Assembly: GCA_030646655.1 (NCBI GenBank)
Contig: JAUSLB010000016.1
Span: 1-5,340 of the forward strand
DNA from: Deltaproteobacteria bacterium
GTDB taxonomy: Bacteria > Desulfobacterota > GWC2-55-46
DNA: 5,340 nucleotides
Reading direction: 5' to 3'
Part shown: piece by piece, positions 1 to 5,340 of the stretch
Numbering within the stretch: the first letter of the stretch is position 1
Layout of the letters: every line of letters starts with the position of its first letter
Made by a program: the position numbers and the translations under genes
Notes under the pieces: generated by a model
What the model was told of the DNA's origin: nothing
The model's input: only the letters and a program-made list of their open reading frames with translations
The model's database searches: none

Positions 1-398
1 TCATAAGGCCGGCCCTTCAAGCCAAGAAGACCGTAATCTGCGACAGGTTCACTGACTCGACCCTCGCGTATCAGGGCTTCGGCAGGGGGCTCGAGATAAA
101 GGCTATTAAAGAGATTAACAGGCTCGCCACAGGCGATTTAATGCCCGATATCACCTTCCTTATAGACTGCGATATAGAGGTGGGGCTAAAGAGGGCCCTA
201 TCGAGGATAAAAGAGAAGAAGGGCGCGAAAGAGGACCGTTTTGAGAGAGAGGATTTAGCCTTCCACAGGCGGGTGAGGCACGGGTATCTCTCCATAGCCA
301 AAGAGGAGCCCGAAAGGGTAAAGGTGATAAACGCTGACCGTGATATACCTTCGATTCATAAAGAAATATGTGATATTATAAATAAAAGGCTTATTTAG
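1..398 (+). CDS. tmk: Thymidylate kinase, C-terminal part (5' end outside window)
   Basis: Thymidylate kinase phosphorylates dTMP to dTDP using ATP, the step both dTTP synthesis routes share in the cytoplasm. The first complete codon is at base 3, leaving 131 visible residues before a TAG stop. The family is usually about 205-215 residues, so roughly the first 75-80, including the P-loop, lie upstream. Visible motifs are the DR(F/Y) nucleotide-binding signature in context (visible residues 14-25, DRFTDSTLAYQG), the PDITFLIDCD strand that follows it, and an Arg/Lys-rich LID region ending in KEDRFEREDLAFHRRVRHGY, a typical Tmk pattern. The C-terminal helix ends in DIINKRLI. In B. subtilis tmk also lies just upstream of holB, which agrees with this context. 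Identification is secure; only the start is unknown. Confidence 0.95.
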   Translation, partial: IRPALQAKKTVICDRFTDSTLAYQGFGRGLEIKAIKEINRLATGDLMPDITFLIDCDIEVGLKRALSRIKEKKGAKEDRFEREDLAFHRRVRHGYLSIAKEEPERVKVINADRDIPSIHKEICDIINKRLI

Positions 399-403
399 GA
401 ATG

Positions 404-428
404 TAAGGCAGGGTTTCGCCCTGCATTA
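404..428 (+). other. GC-rich stem-loop after tmk
   Basis: Six bases after the tmk stop, GCAGGG (408-413) pairs perfectly with CCCTGC (419-424) around a 5-base TTTCG loop. After one G-A mismatch, three more A-T pairs (404-406 with 426-428) can extend it. The bases that follow are A/T-rich but contain no T tract, so this is not a canonical intrinsic terminator. It could be a weak terminator, an mRNA-stabilising 3' end for tmk, or part of a switch with the overlapping pairing at 418-455. Pairing is seen directly; the role is unknown. Confidence 0.5.
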
Positions 429-455
429 ATTATAAGTCGCTGAAAATTGCAGGGC
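418..455 (+). other. Alternative 8-bp stem overlapping the tmk hairpin
   Basis: GCCCTGCA at 418-425 is perfectly complementary to TGCAGGGC at 448-455, leaving a 22-base A/T-rich loop. It uses the same CCCTGC segment as the 408-424 hairpin, so the two structures cannot form together. The 9-base direct repeat GGCAGGGTT (407-415 and 453-461) creates this choice. The arrangement resembles an attenuator but has no T tract and no visible leader peptide. It may simply be a by-product of the repeated GCAGGG motif. Confidence 0.35.
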
Positions 456-488
456 AGGGTTGAAGCCTTGCTTAAATCAAAAAGCCAA

Positions 489-1496
489 ATGCCTTTTAAA
501 GATATCCTCGGCCATACAAGGGAGATAGAGATAATTAAGGGCGCTATCCTTAATAAAAGGGTCGCGCATGCGTACCTCTTTTCAGGCCCTGAAGGCATAG
601 GCAAAAAAAAGACCGCGCTCGCGCTCGCTTCCGCCCTGAACTGCCGGAGCCCCCAAGATGACGGCGACTCATGCGGTTCTTGTCCTGACTGCCAAAGGAT
701 GGAAAGGGGCAATCACGCCAACCTCGTTCAGGTCTGGCCGGCTGACAAGGAAGGCAACAGGGATGATGAGGCAGGGCTTATAAGGGTCAATCAGATAAGG
801 GAGATCCAGAACGCGGTCAAGTATAGGGTCGAGGGCGGGGCACGGGTTGTGATAGTCGACTCTGCCGAGAGGTTCATGGCGCAGGCCGCGAACGCCTTTC
901 TAAAGACTTTGGAGGAGCCGCCCGCCGGCTCGATGATAATCCTTATAACGTCCCGTTCAAGCGAGCTCCTTCCCACCGTTCTTTCAAGATGCCAGAGGGT
1001 GAACTTCCGCCCTTTGCCTTCGGCAGCGCTACGCTCCTTTCTTATTGATGAGAAAGGGCTGCCGACAGAAGAGGCGGCGAGCGTTACAAAGGCGGCGGGC
1101 GGGTCCATCTCAGCGGCCTTAAGGTATCTTGAGGCGGGGGCGGATGAAAAGAGGAAAGAGGTCTTGATGCGCCTCCTTGCCATCGCGCCCGGGGATGCTG
1201 ACGAGGCGATAAAGCTCGCCGAGGAGCTTTCCAAGAGGGATGACATCGATGAGGTGCTGGAGTTCATAAAAGGCTGGTACAGGGATATGGCGGTATATAT
1301 GGAAGGAGCTAAAGAGCTTGTGGTCAATTCGGATTTTGCGAATCGATTTGAGGTCAATGACAGGGAGTATAAGGAATTATGGAATTGTTTTTCAATGGTC
1401 GAGGAGGCGAAGCGCTCGATAATGCCTCCGAGGTACGCTAATAAGCAGCTGACGCTTGAGGCGCTCTTTTTGAGTATCGCGGGGCGCTTTCATTAA
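489..1496 (+). CDS. holB: DNA polymerase III subunit delta-prime
   Basis: Delta-prime is the stator of the clamp loader that places the beta sliding clamp on primed DNA. The ATG at 489 gives 335 residues beginning MPFKDILGH, the usual start of the family (P-F-x-D-I-x-G). A TTG at 447 would add 14 residues without homology-like features, so I reject it. Neither start has a clear Shine-Dalgarno sequence. The RVAHAYLFSGPEGIGKK region (24-40) is the P-loop area, with Lys where Ser/Thr normally follows GK. Four cysteines (52, 62, 65, 68) form a clamp-loader zinc knuckle. The Walker B region reads VIVDSAE (121-127) instead of DExx, followed by LEEPP (141-145) and the SRC motif (166-168) that supplies the arginine finger. 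Degenerate ATPase motifs with an intact SRC fit delta-prime rather than gamma/tau (DnaX). The C-terminal part (about 180-335) matches the expected helical lid and collar. The next gene starts 19 bases later. Confidence 0.93.
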   Translation: MPFKDILGHTREIEIIKGAILNKRVAHAYLFSGPEGIGKKKTALALASALNCRSPQDDGDSCGSCPDCQRMERGNHANLVQVWPADKEGNRDDEAGLIRVNQIREIQNAVKYRVEGGARVVIVDSAERFMAQAANAFLKTLEEPPAGSMIILITSRSSELLPTVLSRCQRVNFRPLPSAALRSFLIDEKGLPTEEAASVTKAAGGSISAALRYLEAGADEKRKEVLMRLLAIAPGDADEAIKLAEELSKRDDIDEVLEFIKGWYRDMAVYMEGAKELVVNSDFANRFEVNDREYKELWNCFSMVEEAKRSIMPPRYANKQLTLEALFLSIAGRFH

Positions 1497-1504
1497 ATAA
1501 GAAA

Positions 1505-1510
1505 AGAGGT
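1505..1510 (+). promoter_or_regulatory. Ribosome binding site of ricT homolog
   Basis: AGAGGT lies five bases before the ATG at 1516, a good Shine-Dalgarno match at suitable spacing. It fixes the start of the PSP1 protein and is the clearest RBS among the complete genes of the window. Confidence 0.7.
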
Positions 1511-1515
1511 CCGTA

Positions 1516-2289
1516 ATGGTTAAAATAGTCGGCGTAAGGTTCAAGAAGGCTTGCAAGGTCTATGATTTTGACACCAACGGGCTGGAGCTGAACCCCGGAG
1601 AGACGGTCATAGTCGAGGTGGAAAAGGGCCTCGGCCTCGGGATAGTAGCCTACAGGCCGAAGGAGACCGACCCGGCGGCCCTTGTCCGGCCTTTAAAGAA
1701 GGTCGTCCGCAAGGCTGACGCGGTCGATATGGAGAGGCACGGCTTTAATACCGAAAGGGAGAACGAGGCGTTCAGGATATGCAGGGAAAAGATAACCCAT
1801 TTCAAGCTCCCGATGAAGCTGATAAGGGTCGAGTACCTCTTTGATTCGAGCAAGGCGATATTCTATTTCACATCAGAGACAAGGGTGGATTTCAGGGAAC
1901 TGGTGAAAGACCTCGCCTCAGGCTTCCATACGAGGATAGAGATGCGCCAGATAGGCGTCAGGGACGAGGCTAAGATGATAGGCGGGCTCGGGCCTTGCGG
2001 CAGGGAGCTATGCTGCTCCGGTTTCCTCTCGGATTTCGAGCCTGTCACGATAAAGATGGCAAAGGAGCAGAACCTCGCTTTAAATCCGGTCAAGATCTCC
2101 GGCATATGCGGAAGGCTCATGTGCTGTCTAAGCTACGAGTACGAGATGTACAAGAACGAGAAAGTCGCAAAGCAGGGCAAAGACGGCACAGGATGCCCTG
2201 GGTGCGGCGGCGAGAGCGGGCACAATGGCCATGAAGGCGGGCACGGCAAAGGCGACGGCCCCAAGAACGCGCCTGGGGAAAGGGCCTAA
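1516..2289 (+). CDS. ricT: PSP1-domain protein, RicT/YaaT family
   Basis: This is a 257-residue member of the PSP1 (RicT/YaaT) family. In B. subtilis RicT works with RicA and RicF in an Fe-S-containing complex that assists RNase Y in mRNA maturation. Elsewhere the partners are often absent and the role is unclear. The N-terminal part (MVKIVGVRFKKACKVYDF, then GETVIVEVEKGLGLG at about 28-42) and the core (EYLFDSSKAIFYFTSETRVDFRELVKDL) are typical of the family. Conserved cysteines lie in GGLGPCGRELCC (C161, C166, C167) and ICGRLMCC (C198, C203, C204); these are the likely Fe-S ligands by analogy. After about residue 215 the family core ends, and the tail is rich in Gly and His with a CPGC motif (C227, C230), which looks like an extra metal-binding element. 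The position between holB and metG matches the conserved holB-yaaT neighbourhood. Family assignment is strong; the physiological role here is inferred. Confidence 0.92.
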   Translation: MVKIVGVRFKKACKVYDFDTNGLELNPGETVIVEVEKGLGLGIVAYRPKETDPAALVRPLKKVVRKADAVDMERHGFNTERENEAFRICREKITHFKLPMKLIRVEYLFDSSKAIFYFTSETRVDFRELVKDLASGFHTRIEMRQIGVRDEAKMIGGLGPCGRELCCSGFLSDFEPVTIKMAKEQNLALNPVKISGICGRLMCCLSYEYEMYKNEKVAKQGKDGTGCPGCGGESGHNGHEGGHGKGDGPKNAPGERA

Positions 2290-2296
2290 AGAAAGG

Positions 2297-3826
2297 ATGT
2301 CTGATAATAAAGAGACCTTTTATATTACAACCCCTATATATTATGTAAACGATGTCCCGCATATAGGGCACGCATATACGACGGTCGCCGCCGATGTTTT
2401 GGCAAGGTACAAGAGGCTTAAGGGCTATAAGGTATTATTCCTGACCGGCACTGACGAGCACGGGCAGAAGGTCGAGAAGGCCGCTGAGACCGCGGGCGTA
2501 AAGCCCCTCGAGTTCGCTGACAGCGTCGTAGTAAGGTTCAAGGAGCTATGGGTTAAGCTGAACATCTCCAACGATGATTTCATAAGGACGACGGAAGAGA
2601 GGCATAAAAAGGCTGTCACGCATTTATGGGAAGAGGTAAAGAAGAAAGGCGATATTTTCCTTGGCGAGTACGAGGACTGGTACTGCACGCCCTGCGAGAA
2701 CTTTTTAACGGAGACCCAATTAAAGGACGGCAAATGCCCTGACTGCGGCAGATTCGTTGAAAAGCTGAAAGAGCCGAGCTATTTCTTTAAATTATCGAAA
2801 TACGGCGAGCCCCTCCTTAAATATATCGAAGAACACCCATCGTTTATCGAGCCCCAGAACAGAAGGAATGAGATTGTAAGTTTCCTGAGGGATGGCCTGC
2901 GGGACCTAAGCGTAAGCAGGGCAACATTTTCTTGGGGCATACCCGTTCCCAACGACCCTAAGCACGTTATGTATGTCTGGTTCGACGCGCTAACGAATTA
3001 TTTAACCGCAACAGGCTATCCTGATAATGCCCGGAATGAGTTCTGGCCCGCGGACCTCCATATAATCGGAAAAGACATCATGAGGTTTCACGCTGTTTAC
3101 TGGCCTGCGTTCCTCATGTCAGCGGGCCTCCCGCTGCCGGGCAAGGTCTTCGCGCACGGGTGGTGGACGGTTGACGGGGCTAAGATGAGCAAGTCAAAAG
3201 GCAATGTCGTTGACCCGGTCAAGGTAATAGATGAGTTCGGGGTTGACCCTTTCAGGTATTTCCTTTTAAGGGAAGTCCCCTTCGGGCTCGACGGCGACTT
3301 TTCCATAAAGGCGCTTATCGGCAGGATAAACAGCGACCTCGCCAACGACCTCGGCAACCTCCTAAGCAGGTCTATCTCCATGATAGAGAAATACAGGGGA
3401 GGGGTCGTGCCTGAGGGCGACGGCTCAAAGGACAGGCCTGAGCTTGAGTCAAAGGTAAAGGGCCTGCTCGAAGCCCTGCCCATAGCCTTCGACAGCCGGA
3501 TCGATGAGCTGAACTTCTACGACGCCCTTAACAAGGTCTGGGCTGTGGTAAGGGAGATGAACGGGTTTGTCGATAAATCGGCCCCTTGGAAAGAAAAAGA
3601 CGATAAGACCTTATCCAATATCCTCTATACGCTTGCCGAGGGGTTAAGGATTCTGGCAGTCTATATCTATCCCTTTATGCCCGCATCAGCCCAGAAGGTC
3701 TGGGACGGGCTCGGCGTTGAGGGGGATATTTCAAATCGATCTTTTGATGACGAGGTCAGGTTCGGCAAAGGGAAGGCAGGCAAACATATAAAAAAGCTCC
3801 CGCCCCTATTCCCGAGGATACAATAA
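2297..3826 (+). CDS. metG: Methionyl-tRNA synthetase, short form
   Basis: This class I synthetase attaches methionine to initiator and elongator tRNA-Met in the cytoplasm. The ATG at 2297 gives 509 residues beginning MSDNKETFYITTPIYYVND, where the family normally starts. An upstream ATG at 2225 would add 24 residues that are only the out-of-frame reading of the ricT tail. Visible motifs are the HIGH signature (22-25), GTDEHGQKVEKAA (51-63), one zinc knuckle pair (C130/C133 and C147/C150), WFDALTNYL (228-236), and KMSKS (296-300) followed by KGNVVDP. An alpha-helical anticodon-binding domain follows, with WKEKDD at about 431-436. The protein stops at LFPRI-Q, so the C-terminal tRNA-binding/dimerisation domain (EMAP-II-like) of longer MetRS is absent. 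It starts 7 bases after ricT; purine-rich stretches at 2276-2284 and 2290-2296 could serve as a poorly spaced RBS. Tight spacing suggests cotranscription and possibly translational coupling. Confidence 0.97.
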   Translation: MSDNKETFYITTPIYYVNDVPHIGHAYTTVAADVLARYKRLKGYKVLFLTGTDEHGQKVEKAAETAGVKPLEFADSVVVRFKELWVKLNISNDDFIRTTEERHKKAVTHLWEEVKKKGDIFLGEYEDWYCTPCENFLTETQLKDGKCPDCGRFVEKLKEPSYFFKLSKYGEPLLKYIEEHPSFIEPQNRRNEIVSFLRDGLRDLSVSRATFSWGIPVPNDPKHVMYVWFDALTNYLTATGYPDNARNEFWPADLHIIGKDIMRFHAVYWPAFLMSAGLPLPGKVFAHGWWTVDGAKMSKSKGNVVDPVKVIDEFGVDPFRYFLLREVPFGLDGDFSIKALIGRINSDLANDLGNLLSRSISMIEKYRGGVVPEGDGSKDRPELESKVKGLLEALPIAFDSRIDELNFYDALNKVWAVVREMNGFVDKSAPWKEKDDKTLSNILYTLAEGLRILAVYIYPFMPASAQKVWDGLGVEGDISNRSFDDEVRFGKGKAGKHIKKLPPLFPRIQ

Positions 3827-3852
3827 AAAAAGTCGGGCTTTTTCAGCATCCT
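3815..3852 (+). repeat. Imperfect palindrome across the metG stop
   Basis: An A7 run and AAAAAGTC (3827-3834) face CTTTTTCAGC (3838-3847). Five A-T pairs, one G-C and one T-G wobble close a 3-base loop. An outer stem pairs AGGAT (3815-3819) with ATCCT (3848-3852). The structure covers the last metG codons and most of the 31-base gap. The same two arm sequences recur at 5294-5301 and 5311-5320, so this looks like a degenerate copy of a small dispersed palindromic element. It could act as a weak terminator or mRNA processing site, but the T run is only 5 bases and lies inside the stem. Confidence 0.5.
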
Positions 3853-3857
3853 ATTAG

Positions 3858-5255
3858 ATGGATAAACCTTTATTCATAGACACCCACGCCCACCTCGATG
3901 ACCCAAAGTTCAATGAGGACAGGGACATTGTAATCAAGAGGGCGAAAGAGGCCGGGCTCAAAAATATAATTACAGTCGGCTGCTGGAATAAAAAATCAGG
4001 ATTTGAGAGTTTAACGGAGATACTCTCCCATTATGACTTCATCTACGCCGCCTTAGGCGTCCATCCGCACGACGCGAAGGAGGCAGATGAAACCCCTTTT
4101 GAGGTTATCCGCTCGCTGGCGCTCCAGAAAGGCTCAAGGGTCGTAGGCATCGGCGAGACCGGGCTTGACTACCATTACGATAATTCCCCGAGGGATAAGC
4201 AGAAGGAGGCCTTCGCAAGGCAGTTAGCCTTAGCGAGGGAATTAAATCTCCCGGTGATTATCCATACAAGGGAGGCTGAGAAAGACACCCTCGAGATGCT
4301 TAAATCAGAGGGCGTAAACGAGGTCGGGGGCGTCTTCCACTGCTTTTCAGGGTCGATGGGGCTTGCGAAGGCCGCGCTCGACATGGGCTTCTACCTCTCA
4401 TTCACAGGCGTCGTCACCTTCCCGAACGCGGATAAGCTGAGAGAGGTCGTTAAAAATGTCCCGATAGAGAAGATGCTTATCGAGACGGACTGCCCCTATC
4501 TGGCGCCGGCCCCCCACAGGGGAAAGAGGAACGAGCCGTCTTTTGTAGCGGATACGGCGCGCGAGATAGCGAGGCTAAAGGGGTTGAGCCTCATTGATGT
4601 CGGGAGGATCACCACGCAGAACGCGGAAGACCTCTTCGGCATAGGGACGAAAGACAGGGATGCCAAGATAGCTTACCCGATAAGGAACTCGCTTTATTTG
4701 AATATCACGAACAGGTGCTCGAACTACTGCACGTTCTGCGCGAAGTTCAAGTCGTATACTGTTAAGGGCCATTACCTGAGGCTCCGGGAAGAGCCTGACT
4801 TTAAGGATATAATAGCCGCCGTAGGCCCTGACCCGGCGAAGTACGACGAGATAGTATTTTGCGGCTTCGGGGAGCCCCTTATCAGGATCGATCTTGTAAG
4901 GGAAGTGGGGATGTTCCTTAAAAGGCAGGGGTGCAGGATAAGGATAGACACGGACGGGCTCGCCAACCTCGTTCACAAAAGGAATGTTCTGCCTGATCTC
5001 ATGTTCGTGGATGTCATCTCAGTAAGCCTGAATGCCCCTGACTCGGAGACCTACCATAGGCTGATAAAGACCCCGTTCGGGGATAACGCCTATCCAGCGA
5101 TACTATATTTCCTCAGGGAAGCGAAAAGATTCATCCCGAAGGTCATTGCTACGGTAGTGAGCGTCCCGGGGCTCGATATAGAGGCGTGCAGGAAGGTAGC
5201 CGAGGACGACATCGGGGTAGCGTTCAGGGTAAGGCAGTACAATACAGTCGGTTGA
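3858..5255 (+). CDS. TatD-family hydrolase fused to radical SAM domain
   Basis: One 465-residue frame holds two domains. Residues 1-262 are a TatD-family metal-dependent hydrolase/DNase. Metal ligands are H10 and H12 (DTHAHLD), E100 (GETGLDY), H136 (IIHTREA), H161 (FHCFSG) and D211 (ETDCPYLAP). It ends at TTQNAEDLFG, where stand-alone TatD proteins usually end. After a linker of about 15 residues comes a radical SAM domain: CxxxCxxC at C287, C291, C294 for the 4Fe-4S cluster, GFGEP (336-340), IRIDTDG (362-367+) and VISVSLNAPD (387-395+). It stops at RVRQYNTVG, giving a short radical SAM unit of about 190 residues. This fits the described TatD-associated radical SAM family (TIGR04038, recalled, not searched), whose substrate is unknown. 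The ATG is preceded directly by an in-frame TAG (3855-3857), so it is the earliest ATG; no clear RBS precedes it. No in-frame ATG begins the second domain, which supports a true fusion. Function beyond TatD nuclease activity is not predictable. Confidence 0.92.
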   Translation: MDKPLFIDTHAHLDDPKFNEDRDIVIKRAKEAGLKNIITVGCWNKKSGFESLTEILSHYDFIYAALGVHPHDAKEADETPFEVIRSLALQKGSRVVGIGETGLDYHYDNSPRDKQKEAFARQLALARELNLPVIIHTREAEKDTLEMLKSEGVNEVGGVFHCFSGSMGLAKAALDMGFYLSFTGVVTFPNADKLREVVKNVPIEKMLIETDCPYLAPAPHRGKRNEPSFVADTAREIARLKGLSLIDVGRITTQNAEDLFGIGTKDRDAKIAYPIRNSLYLNITNRCSNYCTFCAKFKSYTVKGHYLRLREEPDFKDIIAAVGPDPAKYDEIVFCGFGEPLIRIDLVREVGMFLKRQGCRIRIDTDGLANLVHKRNVLPDLMFVDVISVSLNAPDSETYHRLIKTPFGDNAYPAILYFLREAKRFIPKVIATVVSVPGLDIEACRKVAEDDIGVAFRVRQYNTVG

Positions 5256-5273
5256 TAGATGATAAAAGGCCGC

Positions 5274-5279
5274 AAAGGA
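5274..5279 (+). promoter_or_regulatory. Possible RBS for a gene starting at 5288
   Basis: AAAGGA lies eight bases before an ATG at 5288. Spacing and sequence are good, better than for holB or tatD. It is the main reason to consider that a new gene begins at the right edge. Confidence 0.4.
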
Positions 5280-5287
5280 CTATCAGG

Positions 5288-5340
5288 ATGTTGAAAAAGT
5301 CCTTCCTCGACTTTTTCAGCCGCGATTTGGCCGGACTGCC
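5288..5340 (+). CDS. Possible start of next gene, truncated by window edge
   Basis: From the ATG at 5288 the frame stays open to the window end, giving MLKKSFLDFFSRDLAGL and a partial codon. It sits 32 bases after the fusion gene stop with a well-placed AAAGGA upstream, as a next operon member would. However, only 17 codons are visible, two CGC/GGA-type codons differ from the AGG/GGC habit of the neighbours, and codons 2-10 coincide with a perfect palindrome that recurs upstream of tatD. It may therefore be repeat DNA rather than a gene. I cannot name a product. Confidence 0.3.
   Translation, partial: MLKKSFLDFFSRDLAGL
5291..5320 (+). repeat. Perfect 10-bp palindrome at window end
   Basis: TGAAAAAGTC (5292-5301) pairs perfectly with GACTTTTTCA (5309-5318) around a 7-base loop, with a T-G wobble possible just outside. 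No T tract follows, so it is not a standard intrinsic terminator. Its arms AAAAAGTC and CTTTTTCAGC match those in the metG-tatD gap exactly, suggesting two copies of one small palindromic repeat. The element may continue beyond the window. It overlaps the possible coding start at 5288, and both readings cannot be equally right. Confidence 0.55.

Noticed and set aside
447..488. TTG start giving holB 14 extra residues
   Set aside because: The extra residues are not like the family, no RBS precedes the TTG, and MPFKDILGH at 489 is the usual N terminus.
791..1357. 188-codon minus-strand frame opposite holB
   Set aside because: Ser/Ala-rich translation typical of an antisense shadow; holB motifs on the + strand explain the region.
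2225..2296. Longer MetRS starting inside the ricT tail
   Set aside because: The extension is the out-of-frame reading of the Gly/His-rich ricT end. The MetRS core starts just after 2297.
3827..3843. Intrinsic terminator after metG
   Set aside because: The stem is nearly all A-T and the T run forms one arm with no further T tract, so strong termination is unlikely.
4659..4672. Possible separate start for the radical SAM domain
   Set aside because: The ATG at 4660 is out of frame and meets a TAG three codons later. No in-frame ATG is near the domain border, so the fusion stands.
4575..4976. 133-codon open frame on the minus strand opposite the fusion gene
   Set aside because: It mirrors the GC-skewed codon pattern of the + strand gene, has no recognisable motif, and the + strand product is certain.
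5259..5294. Eleven-codon frame from ATG 5259
   Set aside because: Too short, no RBS of its own, and no recognisable peptide.
5288..5340. Start of mreB
   Set aside because: FFSRDLA resembles the MreB N terminus (FSxDLAIDLGT), but the next residues are GLP instead of IDLGT, so the match fails.

Overview
This 5.3 kb window is a compact run of co-oriented bacterial housekeeping genes, all on the + strand. There are no tRNA, rRNA, CRISPR or transposase genes. G+C looks near one half by eye. All genes share a strong preference for AGG (Arg), ATA (Ile) and GGC (Gly), so they look native to one genome, with no sign of a recently acquired gene. The gene order and codon style suggest a Deltaproteobacteria- or Nitrospirota-like lineage, possibly uncultured. 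This placement is an inference and weakly held.

Layout: (1) 1-398, the C-terminal two thirds of thymidylate kinase (tmk), cut by the window edge. (2) 399-488, a 90-base gap holding a GC-rich hairpin and an overlapping alternative pairing. (3) 489-1496, DNA polymerase III delta-prime (holB). (4) 1516-2289, a PSP1-domain protein of the RicT/YaaT family. (5) 2297-3826, methionyl-tRNA synthetase (metG, short form). (6) 3827-3857, a 31-base gap containing most of an imperfect palindrome. (7) 3858-5255, one reading frame joining a TatD-family metal hydrolase to a small radical SAM domain. (8) 5256-5340, a tail with a perfect 10-bp palindrome that shares its arms with the metG-tatD gap, overlapping a possible start of the next gene.

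The order tmk, holB, ricT/yaaT, metG, tatD is a compressed form of the tmk-yaaQ-yaaR-holB-yaaT-yabA...metS-yabD region of Bacillus subtilis. The genes cover dTTP supply, clamp loading, an Fe-S RNA-processing accessory factor, Met-tRNA charging and a TatD nuclease. The short gaps (19 bases holB-ricT, 7 bases ricT-metG, 31 bases metG-tatD) suggest one transcript. No convincing promoter or intrinsic terminator is visible.

The least ordinary parts are the TatD-radical SAM fusion, the Cys/Gly/His-rich tail of the RicT homolog, the two related palindromes, and the competing stem-loops between tmk and holB. No wholly new multi-gene system is evident.
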